Shown: positions 34,858 to 43,754, counted from the first letter of the stretch. The stretch is 64,000 bases of DNA from Candidatus Gastranaerophilales bacterium (GCA_944326425.1 CALVDX010000011.1:1-64000), one strand, 5' to 3'. A program made the numbers and translations. Notes: generated by a model from the letters alone, not told the origin.

Positions 34858-36293
34858 ACGATTTAATTAATATATTTATACCGCATATAATTCTTATCCT
34901 GACTATAATTGTACAGTTAGTTTTAGGAATCCTAAAACCGTATTCTCTTACATTCAAGTACAAAGATATTAATATAAGAATAAGTAATATAGTTACAGTT
35001 ATCGGAATTATAGGTGCAACAGCGGGCACTTTATATTCTCAAGGAGATTATGCAGGCTTTAATTATTCTATAATTGTCACCTCCGATGTTAAGGCTCTTT
35101 CTATATTAGTATTAATTTGCGGATTAGTCTCCGTATTCTTAAATACAAACCTGTTAAGAGGGAACCGGCAGGGGTGCTACAAATATCACGTTTTAGTTTT
35201 AACCGCATTACTTGGCGGAATTTGTGCCCTTGGCGCAAACGACTTTTTAACCCTGTTCATCTCTCTTGAGTGTATGAGTTTTGCACTATACTTTTTAATA
35301 GCATTCCCTAAAGGATACCCCTCAAAAGAAGCAGGATTCAAATATCTTATAACAAATGCTGTGTCCGTTGCCTTCTTCCTCTTCGGAGTCTCTTATATAC
35401 TTGGTCTGACTTCCAGTTTAAACTTTACGGAAATAACACAAATCTTTGAATCCGAACGCTGCAGTATAATTTATGCAATTGCATCTATTATGATATTCAT
35501 AGGACTCGGTATGAAGCTTGCATTATTTCCTTTTGCAAACTGGATAATAGATGTTTACGCAGGGAGTGAATCATCTGTTTTAAACCTGCTTTCAACCGTA
35601 CCCAAAATAGTTGTTACCGGAGTATTAATCCGATTGCTTTCCGGAGTTATGGGATTTAATACCGAAATAAACGCAGTAATACTTATTTTAGGACTGATAA
35701 CCGCATTATGGGCAAATATATACGCTATAAAAGAAAACAATGTAAAAAAACTTCTGGCATGTTCATCAGCGGCAAATGCGGCTTATATGATAATTATCCT
35801 CGCAGTATTCTCTTCTTTTGCAGCTTCTGCCGCGGTATTTTATTTAATATGCTATGTTTTTATGAACATGGGCGCTTTTGCCTATGTAAATATGATAGAG
35901 CCTGAATGTAAACTATTGACTCTTGATAAGCTCTCACAAACAGATTCTAAATTGAATGCGGCAGCTTTTGCGCTCTGCTGTTTAGGCCTTGCAGGATTAC
36001 CGGCAACATCAGGATTTATAGGCAAAATATTCTTGCTGTATTCGCTGCTTCAATCAGGGTTAATATTATTACCCATTGTTTTACTTTTGCTGATTCTCTT
36101 TACAATCGGATTATATTTCTATATAAAACTTGCAAGAGGTATTATCAAAACAAAACAGACAGCCATACACCATCATTATAAAATTTTAAATTCCTTTTCA
36201 AGACCGGTATTACTATTAATGGCTCTCATTACCGTTATTATCGGAATCCTTCCGTTTAACCTGCTTGCCCGCTGTATATTACTGTTTCAATAA
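34851..36293 (+). CDS. nuoN: NADH-quinone oxidoreductase subunit N
   Basis: A 480-residue antiporter-like subunit, last of the operon. Markers: FISLECMSFALYFLIAFPKG, GLGMKLALFPFANWIIDVY, ENNVKKLLACSSAANAAYMII, and AGLPATSGFIGKIFLLYSLL. The residue after the TM7 region is slightly divergent (PFANWIIDVYAGSES instead of PFHxWxPDVYxGAP) but the Lys is kept. No nuoE, F or G follows; panE begins 71 bp later with its own promoter. Confidence 0.93.
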   Translation: MVNDLINIFIPHIILILTIIVQLVLGILKPYSLTFKYKDINIRISNIVTVIGIIGATAGTLYSQGDYAGFNYSIIVTSDVKALSILVLICGLVSVFLNTNLLRGNRQGCYKYHVLVLTALLGGICALGANDFLTLFISLECMSFALYFLIAFPKGYPSKEAGFKYLITNAVSVAFFLFGVSYILGLTSSLNFTEITQIFESERCSIIYAIASIMIFIGLGMKLALFPFANWIIDVYAGSESSVLNLLSTVPKIVVTGVLIRLLSGVMGFNTEINAVILILGLITALWANIYAIKENNVKKLLACSSAANAAYMIIILAVFSSFAASAAVFYLICYVFMNMGAFAYVNMIEPECKLLTLDKLSQTDSKLNAAAFALCCLGLAGLPATSGFIGKIFLLYSLLQSGLILLPIVLLLLILFTIGLYFYIKLARGIIKTKQTAIHHHYKILNSFSRPVLLLMALITVIIGILPFNLLARCILLFQ

Positions 36294-36364
36294 TTGAATA
36301 AAATTTTTCTATTTTATAAAATAATAACTATTTTTTTAATTTAGTTTAGTGCTATAATTCAAGT

Positions 36365-37327
36365 ATGGATAGAATTAAAAATGTAATTATTTGCGGATTG
36401 GGAGCTGTAGGTACTGCATTTGCAGTTAAAATATTAAATGCAAGGCCTGAAACCCTGAAAATTTTAGTAGATGAGGACAGACTTAAACGATATCAAAAAC
36501 ATCCAAGGATATTTAATGGCAAACCATTAGACTTTCAGTATATTACACCTGATGAAATGGATTACAAAGCTGATTTAATTCTGCTTTCGGTAAAATATAA
36601 AACTCTTGACGAAGCCATTTACAATATAAAAAACTTTGTCAAATCAGATACAATTATTCTTTCGCTCTTAAACGGTGTAACAAGCGAGTGCCGGATTGCA
36701 CAAAATTACGGATGGGATAAGCTGCTTTTATCTTATTTTATCGGGCACAGCGCAATGAGAGAAAATGATAAAATTATCCATGACGGAATAGCAACTATTG
36801 TCTTTGGAGAAAAAGAGCCTACTCCTGTGTCCAAAAGAAATATTGAGAGGGTAAAAACATACCTTGACTCTGTAAATATAAATTATCAAATTCCTAATGA
36901 CATGAACAGAGCTCTATGGTTAAAATTTATGCTTAACACTGCTTGCAACCAGCTTTCTGCTATATTAGGAATGACTTTTGGTGAGATGCTTGTAAATAAT
37001 GAGTTTATGGCTCTTGCAAAAAACGTAATGAAAGAAGTTGAACTCTGCGCAAAAGCGGAGGGAATAACCTCTCCGGAAACAATGATTGAAGAAACAATAA
37101 ATCACATGCAAACCATGATACCGGAGGGCAAAACTTCTATGCTTCAGGATGTTGAAGCAGGACGGGAAACTGAAGTGGATAATTTTGCCGGGACAATACT
37201 TGAATTAGGAGAAAAATATAATATCCCAGCACCTTACAACAAAATTCTAAAACAAATGATAGATACTATATATTTAAAAGAACATCCCGAACGGTATCTT
37301 GAAAAAGAGTACCAAACTCTTCCATAG
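36365..37327 (+). CDS. panE: 2-dehydropantoate 2-reductase (PanE)
   Basis: A 320-residue NADPH-dependent reductase of pantothenate (coenzyme A) synthesis. N-terminal Rossmann motif IICGLGAVGTAFAVK; substrate loop ILSLLNGVTSE; catalytic Lys in MNRALWLKFMLNTACNQLSA; later TSMLQDVEAGRETEVDNFAGTI is typical. A TATAAT at 36353-36358 ends 6 nt before the ATG and no Shine-Dalgarno is present, so a leaderless mRNA is likely. The last 62 bp overlap the opposing ligase gene. Confidence 0.93.
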   Translation: MDRIKNVIICGLGAVGTAFAVKILNARPETLKILVDEDRLKRYQKHPRIFNGKPLDFQYITPDEMDYKADLILLSVKYKTLDEAIYNIKNFVKSDTIILSLLNGVTSECRIAQNYGWDKLLLSYFIGHSAMRENDKIIHDGIATIVFGEKEPTPVSKRNIERVKTYLDSVNINYQIPNDMNRALWLKFMLNTACNQLSAILGMTFGEMLVNNEFMALAKNVMKEVELCAKAEGITSPETMIEETINHMQTMIPEGKTSMLQDVEAGRETEVDNFAGTILELGEKYNIPAPYNKILKQMIDTIYLKEHPERYLEKEYQTLP

Positions 37328-37940
37328 ACATTTCGGGTAATATTTCTTTTATTGAAGTAATGCAAGATGTATCAACAGGTGCCCCGAAAATATTTTCTAA
37401 AAGCTTACTGTCATAATCATAAAGAACAGAGCCATGCTGCAAAATATACCCCTTTGCACGGTACTGAGCCGAGCCTATAAGTTTTTTACCGTTACATGTA
37501 AGGTCAGCACCAGTTGAAACAAGCATACAGTAATTGTTTTTTGTATGAACACTGCCGCCGCCAATGGAAAGTTCAATTCCAAGCCGCTTAAATGTGCATA
37601 TCAATATATTGGAAATTGCCTTATATGACTCCACAACACTTTCTGCTCCGGGAAAATAATCGCAAGGACAAACAAAGCTGTAAGTAATTTCTTTATCGTG
37701 AAAAAGCGCTCTGCCGCCGGTAAGTCGTTTTACTGCGTCAATACAGTTTTGTTCTAAAAAATTTTTATCAAGAAAATCGTCCTTCTGGTTTCGTCCAAGA
37801 CTCACACATGCCGGCTTCCAGCCATACAACCGGAATACGGGTTCTTTAGCATTTTCCGATACAGCCTTTTCAAAAATATCCTCATCCCGTGCCATATTTT
37901 GAAATCCTGTACAGTATTCAAACGGCAAAAACTTAACCAC
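37266..37940 (-). CDS. Lipoate-protein ligase / octanoyltransferase family (LplA/LipM)
   Basis: A 224-residue member of the BPL/LplA/LipB fold, which attaches lipoyl or octanoyl groups to carrier domains. Present are KRLTGGRALFHDKEITYSF and GKKLIGSAQYRAKGYILQHGSVL with the conserved Lys. A Cys lies in NNYCMLVSTGADLTCNGKK, as in LipM-type octanoyltransferases, so either activity is possible. It overlaps aroA by 8 bp (same strand) and the 3' end of panE by 62 bp (opposite strand). Confidence 0.82.
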   Translation of the reverse strand: MVKFLPFEYCTGFQNMARDEDIFEKAVSENAKEPVFRLYGWKPACVSLGRNQKDDFLDKNFLEQNCIDAVKRLTGGRALFHDKEITYSFVCPCDYFPGAESVVESYKAISNILICTFKRLGIELSIGGGSVHTKNNYCMLVSTGADLTCNGKKLIGSAQYRAKGYILQHGSVLYDYDSKLLENIFGAPVDTSCITSIKEILPEMSMEEFGTLFQDTVRDVLLNI

Positions 37941-39213
37941 CTTTTAGTTTCTCCATCAAGGTTTCAAATTCAGGAAATGAAATTTTTGACCACTCAAAAC
38001 CGTCTATGACTACAGGCTCTTTACAGATAAGCCCAGCAACATAGTAACTCATAACCAGGCGGTGATCGTGGAATGTTTCCAGTTCACACCCGCCATATAA
38101 TTCTGTTTTTCCGTTAATAATAAAGCCGTCAGAGCGCTCTTCTATATCTGCCCCCATAAGTTTTAAAGCTTTTACAACAGAGGTAATTCTGTCTGCCTCT
38201 TTGTTTCTTAAATCAGAAGCATCTTTAATAATTGTTACACCCTCTGCCTGTGTTGCAAGCACTGCTATAGCCGGAAGTTCATCAATAAGACGCGGAATAT
38301 CAGCACCGGAAATTTCACACCCCATTAAACTACTGCATTTCACTCTAATATCCGCAACCGGTTCGCCCTGTTCCTCTCTTTCATTCAACAGTTCTATTGT
38401 TCCGCCCATGCGTCTTACCACATCAATAATTCCTGTTCTTGCAGGATTTACGCCTATATTTTCGAGGAGAATTTCAGAATCCGGAACAGTGAGCCCTGCA
38501 ACAATAAAAAAAGCTGCCGATGAAATATCTCCGGGAATCGTTATATTAAGAGGCTTAAGTTTTGACTTGGAAACAGAAACTCTATTGCCGTCAATTTTTA
38601 TATCCGCCCCCATTGCTTTAAGCATTCTCTCAGTATGATCCCTTGACTTAGCCGGTTCCGTAAAAGAAGTTACACCATCAGCAAAAAGTCCTGCTAGAAG
38701 AACACAAGACTTTACCTGCGCACTTGCAAGTTTAGAAGTGTAAGATATCGCTGATAATTGATGCCCCTCAATTATCAGCGGCGCACGGTTTTCTTTAGAA
38801 ATGATGCTGGCACCCATCATTGATAACGGCTCAATTACTCTTTTCATCGGGCGTTTTGAGAGACTTTCATCACCAATTAAAACAGAATTAAAATTCTGAC
38901 CTGCAAGTATCCCGCTCATCAAACGCATAGTAGTACCGGAGTTGCCGCAATCAAGATGAGCCGCCGGCGCTTTTAATTGTCCATCAGATATAACCTCTAT
39001 AGTCTTATCGTCAAGATAATTGATATTTAGACCAAGCGCTCTGCAAACATTAAGCGATGAGACACAATCAGCACCCTTTGAAAAATTCTTTATAACAGAA
39101 CGCCCGTTTGCAAGAGATGCAAACATAACAGACCTGTGCGATATTGATTTATCCGAAGGAATTTCAATTTCGCCGTTTAATGGCGCTATGACTGGTATAA
39201 CTTGCTTTTTCAT
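37933..39213 (-). CDS. aroA: 3-phosphoshikimate 1-carboxyvinyltransferase (EPSP synthase)
   Basis: About 426 residues from an ATG at 39213. The far longer open frame to 39438 crosses a terminator and a palindrome and has no similarity to AroA, so it is rejected. Motifs: PSDKSISHRSVMFASLANG, CGNSGTTMRLMSGILAGQ, SKRPMKRVIEPL, LASAQVKSCVLLAGL and DHRLVMSYYVAGL. It joins shikimate-3-phosphate and PEP in aromatic amino-acid synthesis. No Shine-Dalgarno; the -10 box ends 7 nt before the ATG. Confidence 0.95.
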   Translation of the reverse strand: MKKQVIPVIAPLNGEIEIPSDKSISHRSVMFASLANGRSVIKNFSKGADCVSSLNVCRALGLNINYLDDKTIEVISDGQLKAPAAHLDCGNSGTTMRLMSGILAGQNFNSVLIGDESLSKRPMKRVIEPLSMMGASIISKENRAPLIIEGHQLSAISYTSKLASAQVKSCVLLAGLFADGVTSFTEPAKSRDHTERMLKAMGADIKIDGNRVSVSKSKLKPLNITIPGDISSAAFFIVAGLTVPDSEILLENIGVNPARTGIIDVVRRMGGTIELLNEREEQGEPVADIRVKCSSLMGCEISGADIPRLIDELPAIAVLATQAEGVTIIKDASDLRNKEADRITSVVKALKLMGADIEERSDGFIINGKTELYGGCELETFHDHRLVMSYYVAGLICKEPVVIDGFEWSKISFPEFETLMEKLKGG

Positions 39214-39220
39214 ACAATTG

Positions 39221-39249
39221 ATTTTAGCATTCCGAAAATAAAAAGTAAA
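39221..39249 (-). promoter_or_regulatory. aroA promoter, leaderless
   Basis: Minus strand: TTTACT, a 17-bp spacer and TAAAAT, ending 7 nt before the aroA ATG. Confidence 0.6.
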
Positions 39250-39284
39250 CCATTTGTAGGATATTTTTACTCTATAATTAAAGA

Positions 39285-39385
39285 TTTTTATTAATGTACC
39301 GATACTCCTAATATAAGAAACAAATTCGTTTCTTATACCTCCTCCCCAAGTCTGGTAGCCGTTCTCTAAGACGGCTTTTTTTTTT
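39285..39385 (+). ncRNA. Candidate small RNA with anti-Shine-Dalgarno segment
   Basis: Between divergent aroA (minus) and the TPR gene (plus) lies a plus-oriented terminator with no plus-strand gene before it, so it must end a short transcript. A TATAAT at 39273-39278 would start it near 39285. The RNA would hold a hairpin with perfect 10-bp arms (39312-39337), an unpaired ACCTCCTCCCC segment, and the terminator. The CCTCC word equals the 16S rRNA anti-Shine-Dalgarno, so it could mask ribosome-binding sites. The -35 box is weak. Confidence 0.5.
39355..39385 (+). terminator. Intrinsic terminator of the candidate small RNA
   Basis: AGCCGT arm, 8-nt loop TCTCTAAG, ACGGCT arm and about ten T. 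It functions only in plus orientation, since there is no T run on the other side. Confidence 0.85.
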
Positions 39386-39411
39386 GCGGCAAATCTGATA
39401 TATTTAACTGT

Positions 39412-40320
39412 ATGGAGAATGAAATTAAAAACCTTCAAAAAATTCTAAAATCATCTCCTGATAATTTTCAGGCAAGACGTCAATTAGCTATGCTTCTGCT
39501 TGAGCAAGGTTTTAACGAAGAGGCCGTTACTAATTTAAAATATTTGCTAAAATTCTTTCCTGATAATGACGAGATGTGGTTCAATCTTGGAATTGCCTAC
39601 GAAAAGCTTAAAAAGAAAGATGAAGCCGCAGACGCATACAGACACGCTGTTTCCATTAAACAGGAAGAGGATTACAGTTACAACCTCGGGTCTGTACTTA
39701 TAGAACAAAAAAATTATCAGGATGCACTATCCGAGTTTCTAAAAGTAAACAAAACCTCGCCGAATGATGAAAATACTATTTTTAATATCGGGTTATGCTA
39801 CTTTCATTTAAAAGATTATAATAAAGCTTTGGATTTTTTCCTTCAGGCAATAGAGCTCGACAGGTATGATGTGTATGCATATTTTTATGCAGGATACATT
39901 TATAAAGAACAAGGTCTTACAAATTTTGCAATAGAAAACTACAAACGCGTAATAGAAATTTCTCCTGATTACAGCTGGGCATATTTTAATCTTGGCGCTA
40001 TATCATACGAAAACGGCAACCTTGAAGAAGCCGCAGAATACCTTAAAAAAACTCTTTTCTACAACCAGCAGGATGTAGGTGCATATCAAATTCTTGCAAA
40101 AATATTTGTGTCTCAAAACCAACTTGATGAAGGATTAAACATCTTGCTTGAAGGAATAGAAAAGACGCAAAATAACGGTGATTTATGCTATGATGCAGCC
40201 TGTCTTTTAAAAAAACTCGGGGATGAGCCTAACAGGCAAAAATATCTTAAACTTGCACTGGATAATAAATTAACACTTACATACCCTGCCGACTCAATAA
40301 AGAGGGAGATTAAAGCTTAA
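39412..40320 (+). CDS. Tetratricopeptide repeat protein
   Basis: A 302-residue protein made almost wholly of TPRs, at least seven units with the W/L-G-Y-A-F-A-P pattern, e.g. DEMWFNLGIAYEKLKKKDEAADAYRHAV and VYAYFYAGYIYKEQGLTNFAIENYKRVIEISPDYSWAYFNLG. No signal peptide or membrane helix, so a cytoplasmic scaffold. A TATATT ends 7 nt before the ATG and no Shine-Dalgarno is visible. The stop overlaps the opposing tyrA end by 4 bp. Partner unknown. Confidence 0.88.
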   Translation: MENEIKNLQKILKSSPDNFQARRQLAMLLLEQGFNEEAVTNLKYLLKFFPDNDEMWFNLGIAYEKLKKKDEAADAYRHAVSIKQEEDYSYNLGSVLIEQKNYQDALSEFLKVNKTSPNDENTIFNIGLCYFHLKDYNKALDFFLQAIELDRYDVYAYFYAGYIYKEQGLTNFAIENYKRVIEISPDYSWAYFNLGAISYENGNLEEAAEYLKKTLFYNQQDVGAYQILAKIFVSQNQLDEGLNILLEGIEKTQNNGDLCYDAACLLKKLGDEPNRQKYLKLALDNKLTLTYPADSIKREIKA

Positions 40321-41093
40321 AAGACGTTTTTCCCGCTGCTATCGTACATTTTTCTGCGTTTAGCAGCAATGTCCGAAAGCTTTTGCTTGCTGTAATCTGA
40401 TAACAAATCACCAATTGTAGAATAGAGTTTAAGTAAACATTGTTCAATATTCTTATGGTTAAGTTTAATCATATCAATTGCCATTTCAGGGTTTGAAGAA
40501 GCAAGACGTGTCATATCCCGAAAACCGCTGGATGCTAATTTTAAAGCCAAATCATCTTTTGATGCTGTATCAAAAAGAGCCTGCGCTAACAGCATAGGGG
40601 TGTGGGAAATCATAGCAGCTGCCATGTCATGTTCAACAGGATCAGCATAAACAGGACTAGCACCCATTGATTTGATTAACACCTCTAACGGAAGAGTATC
40701 AGAATTATCCAATGGAGTAATTACCCATTTTGCTCCCTCAAAAAGTTCCGGAAAAGAGTTTTCATATCCACTAAATTCTGTTCCCGCCATCGGGTGTGAG
40801 GGAATAAAAGTAAACGGATATTTCTTTTTCGTAACAAATTCTTTTAAGCTGGATACATCCGTTACAATAGTATCCGCAGGAATAATTCCGGTAAGTTTAT
40901 CAAGAACTCCGCAGACTGCATTCATCGGTGTACAAACAAATATAACATCGCACACCTTAAGGTTTGAATAATCGGAATAAATTCCCTTTCCCACCTGCGA
41001 AGAAGAAATACCGATTACGTTATATCCGGACAATTTTAAACGTTTAAATATAGACCCGCCTATAAGTCCTAACCCTATAACACCTATTTTCAT
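40317..41093 (-). CDS. tyrA: Prephenate dehydrogenase
   Basis: A 258-residue enzyme oxidising prephenate to 4-hydroxyphenylpyruvate for tyrosine. Rossmann motif GVIGLGLIGGSIFKRL; substrate site FIPSHPMAGTEFSGYE; later SHTPMLLAQAL and SSGFRDMTRLASSNP. No chorismate mutase or ACT domain, so it is a short monofunctional form. Start overlaps the proA stop by 4 bp on the same strand. Confidence 0.92.
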   Translation of the reverse strand: MKIGVIGLGLIGGSIFKRLKLSGYNVIGISSSQVGKGIYSDYSNLKVCDVIFVCTPMNAVCGVLDKLTGIIPADTIVTDVSSLKEFVTKKKYPFTFIPSHPMAGTEFSGYENSFPELFEGAKWVITPLDNSDTLPLEVLIKSMGASPVYADPVEHDMAAAMISHTPMLLAQALFDTASKDDLALKLASSGFRDMTRLASSNPEMAIDMIKLNHKNIEQCLLKLYSTIGDLLSDYSKQKLSDIAAKRRKMYDSSGKNVF

Positions 41094-42343
41094 AACGGCA
41101 AATCCTTATGATGAAATTGTTTAATACCATCAGCGTAGTCAGCTACAATATCACCGTTGCCCCTGATGTTGTACTTATAAATTGTGAGTCCTTCCAACCC
41201 GACCGGACCTCTGGCATGGGTCTTATTTGTAGAAATACCGACTTCTGCTCCAAAACCATATCTAAAACCGTCGGCAAAACGTGTTGAAACATTATGATAC
41301 ACCCCTGCGGAATCAACCTGTCTGATAAATTTATCCGCGTTTTCCTTATTCTCCGTTATAATCGCATCCGTATGCCCTGAGCCGTAAGTATTTATATGGT
41401 TAATCGCCGTATCAATATCGGGCACAATTAAATAACTCATAACCGTATCAGAATATTCATGATGCCAGTCTTTCGGTGTATCAATAATATCAATACCGGA
41501 ATCTATCAGCGTATCGCGGAGTGCCGGCGCGTACGGGAAATCTTTATGTACAATAACCGTTTCCACAGAGTTGCAGGCACTCGGATACTGTGTTTTAGCA
41601 TCCACAATAATCTTCACAGCCTTTTCCAAATCCGCTGACTCATCTACATAAATATGACAAACCCCATCAGCATGACCGAGTACCGGAATCTTTGTGTTAT
41701 TTTTAATAAACTGTACAAGATTGTTACCGCCGCGCGGAATTATTAAATCAATAAGTCCGTCGCACTTAAGCATTTGGGCTACGTCATCCCTTGTAAAAAC
41801 CTGCTGCAAAGCATCTTCAGGAAAACCATCAACTTCAGCAGCTGCTGATTTTATTAAGTCAAAAAGAATTTTATTTGTATTAACCGCCTCTTTGCCGCCT
41901 TTTAAAATAACAGCATTTGCAGACTTAATTGCAAGCGCTGAGACCTGTGCAATAACATCCGGTCTGGCTTCAAAAATTACACCAAGAACGCCTATCGGGC
42001 AGGATACTTTTTCAAGAATTATACCATCGTCAAGTTGACGGCGGAGCAAGACTCTGTTAACCGGATCAGGCAGATTTATTAAATCTCTCAGACCCTTAAC
42101 CATATCCCTTAATTTGTTTTCATCAAGTTTTAAGCGTTTATAAATTGCCGGTGAAATCTCCCCTGAGACAACTAGTTGCTTTGCAGCATCCAAATCTTTG
42201 CCGTTTGCTTCAAAAATAGCTTTTGAATTTTGCTCCAGTTTATCAGCAGCATTTTGCAAAACTTTGTTTTTTATTTCCGTATCTGCATCGGCAAGTTTCA
42301 ATGCCGCCTGCTTTGCAGTTTTTGCTATATCAATAAAATTCAT
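41090..42343 (-). CDS. proA: Gamma-glutamyl phosphate reductase
   Basis: A 417-residue aldehyde-dehydrogenase-fold enzyme making glutamate semialdehyde for proline. Motifs: CPIGVLGVIFEARPDVIAQVSALAIKSANAVILKGGKEA, LIIPRGGNNLVQFI, catalytic Cys in TQYPSACNSVETVIVHK, and FADGFRYGFGAEVGIS. AAAGGAAAT precedes the ATG. proB is not adjacent. Cotranscribed with tyrA by overlap, an uncommon pairing. Confidence 0.95.
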   Translation of the reverse strand: MNFIDIAKTAKQAALKLADADTEIKNKVLQNAADKLEQNSKAIFEANGKDLDAAKQLVVSGEISPAIYKRLKLDENKLRDMVKGLRDLINLPDPVNRVLLRRQLDDGIILEKVSCPIGVLGVIFEARPDVIAQVSALAIKSANAVILKGGKEAVNTNKILFDLIKSAAAEVDGFPEDALQQVFTRDDVAQMLKCDGLIDLIIPRGGNNLVQFIKNNTKIPVLGHADGVCHIYVDESADLEKAVKIIVDAKTQYPSACNSVETVIVHKDFPYAPALRDTLIDSGIDIIDTPKDWHHEYSDTVMSYLIVPDIDTAINHINTYGSGHTDAIITENKENADKFIRQVDSAGVYHNVSTRFADGFRYGFGAEVGISTNKTHARGPVGLEGLTIYKYNIRGNGDIVADYADGIKQFHHKDLPL

Positions 42344-42533
42344 ATCCCTATTTCCTTTTTCATCCCATATCCCGAAAGAGTTTCAAGGTTAAACATATAT
42401 TTAAATTTTACTCTAAAATACATTTTTTGTAAATTTATATTAAGAGTTTTTGCAATATAAAAAAATAAAAAGCAATTTTTTTTATTCACCTGTTTTATTC
42501 AGGTTACAATGGAACTAAGAATAGAAGGTATGT

Positions 42534-43736
42534 ATGAATTTAACAATTACTCCAAATTTATTTCGTTTTGTAAGAAATAATCAAACTACACAACAAAATC
42601 CGATAAATAATAATTATCCAAATCTTGCACCGCTTGCGCAGGATACTGTTTCTTTCGGCGTCGGTGAAAAACAATTAAAAGCAGGGACAAGACTCTCAAA
42701 GCAATTCGGAATGAGAATGCAATCTACACTTGAAGAACCTTTTAAAATGTTTACCAAAAAGCTGGAAAGCTCTTTCAGCTCAATGATAGCAACTTCAAAC
42801 CACCCTGACAGACCGATATATAAAATAAAAACAAGAATTAAATCTCCGGAATCTATTGCCGAAAAAGGCGGGGCAAGAGAAGTTAAAAAATTTAGCGAAC
42901 TTACAGAGAAAATTCAGGATATGATTGGCGGCAGGCTAATTATGCGCGACACTTCCAAAGAAAATATAGAGACCGTTCTTAAAAAATTTGAAGATATGGT
43001 CTTAAAAGGTGAACTATCCATAGTTGAAATTGAAAACTTTTACGGTGATCAAAAACTGTCATACGTAACAACAAAGCAATTACAACCATTAAAAAAAGCC
43101 TGCGAAAAAATGGTCGGACCAATACGTGTGGTAAACGAAGAACATCCTATGGGATATAATGCTATTCACATGACAGTAAAATTTCCACCGACGAAATATG
43201 GAGAAAGCTACGCAGAAATTCAAATTATGGGCTCTGATATTGCGGCTCTCAAAGACGTTGAAGATTTAACTTATAAAATAAGATGCAATAAAGCAATACA
43301 AAAGAAATATACCCCGATGATGAAATACCTGAAACCACTACAAGATGGAGATGACACATTAAAAAATGCCTTCAAGGAATATACAAGAAACGCATACTTA
43401 CATCAAAGGAGAAGAAAAAGCGTTACCTTAAAAGAATTACAAGAACGTGAGACACCGGATTTTCTAGCATTACCCTGGTATATTTCAAACAAGGAACTTG
43501 ATTTCAACTTTTTGTACAAAAAAATGAAAGAGTGCGATGCAGCTGCAGAAAAAGTAAAAGCTGCCGCTAAGAAGGCAGCCGAAACCAAAGCAAAGAAAGC
43601 AAAAGAAGCATCAGGGATAAAGGAAGCTGCAGCAGTAAAAACAACCAAAACTAAAGCAACCGCAAAGGCGGCATCAAAATCATTCAAAGAGACTGACAAT
43701 ATATATGGACTTGCAAACTTTGATGAAATCGTATAA
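42534..43736 (+). CDS. Stand-alone RelA/SpoT-domain protein
   Basis: A 400-residue protein whose middle (about 95-255) matches the (p)ppGpp synthetase fold: TRIKSPESIAEKG (R101, K103, S104), QDMIGGRLIM (D129), GYNAIHMTVKF, and YAEIQIM with E228 and Q230. Both metal/catalytic acids are kept, so it may be active. HD hydrolase, TGS and ACT domains are absent. The N-terminus is Asn/Gln-rich and carries DTVSFGVG; the C-terminus has an Ala/Lys-rich tail (about 340-385). Much larger than ordinary small alarmone synthetases. AGAAGG lies about 6 nt before the start. Confidence 0.75.
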   Translation: MNLTITPNLFRFVRNNQTTQQNPINNNYPNLAPLAQDTVSFGVGEKQLKAGTRLSKQFGMRMQSTLEEPFKMFTKKLESSFSSMIATSNHPDRPIYKIKTRIKSPESIAEKGGAREVKKFSELTEKIQDMIGGRLIMRDTSKENIETVLKKFEDMVLKGELSIVEIENFYGDQKLSYVTTKQLQPLKKACEKMVGPIRVVNEEHPMGYNAIHMTVKFPPTKYGESYAEIQIMGSDIAALKDVEDLTYKIRCNKAIQKKYTPMMKYLKPLQDGDDTLKNAFKEYTRNAYLHQRRRKSVTLKELQERETPDFLALPWYISNKELDFNFLYKKMKECDAAAEKVKAAAKKAAETKAKKAKEASGIKEAAAVKTTKTKATAKAASKSFKETDNIYGLANFDEIV

Positions 43737-43754
43737 GATTTTTATATACACAAT

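Noticed and set aside
26811-36293. Cyanobacterial-type NDH-1 operon
   Set aside because: Gene order A-BC-D-H-I-J-K-L-M-N is that of ordinary bacterial complex I, and none of the cyanobacterial-specific small subunits is present.
39214-39438. 75-codon N-terminal extension of aroA
   Set aside because: It crosses a palindrome and a terminator of the other strand, has no EPSP-synthase similarity, and the ATG at 39213 begins exactly at the family start.
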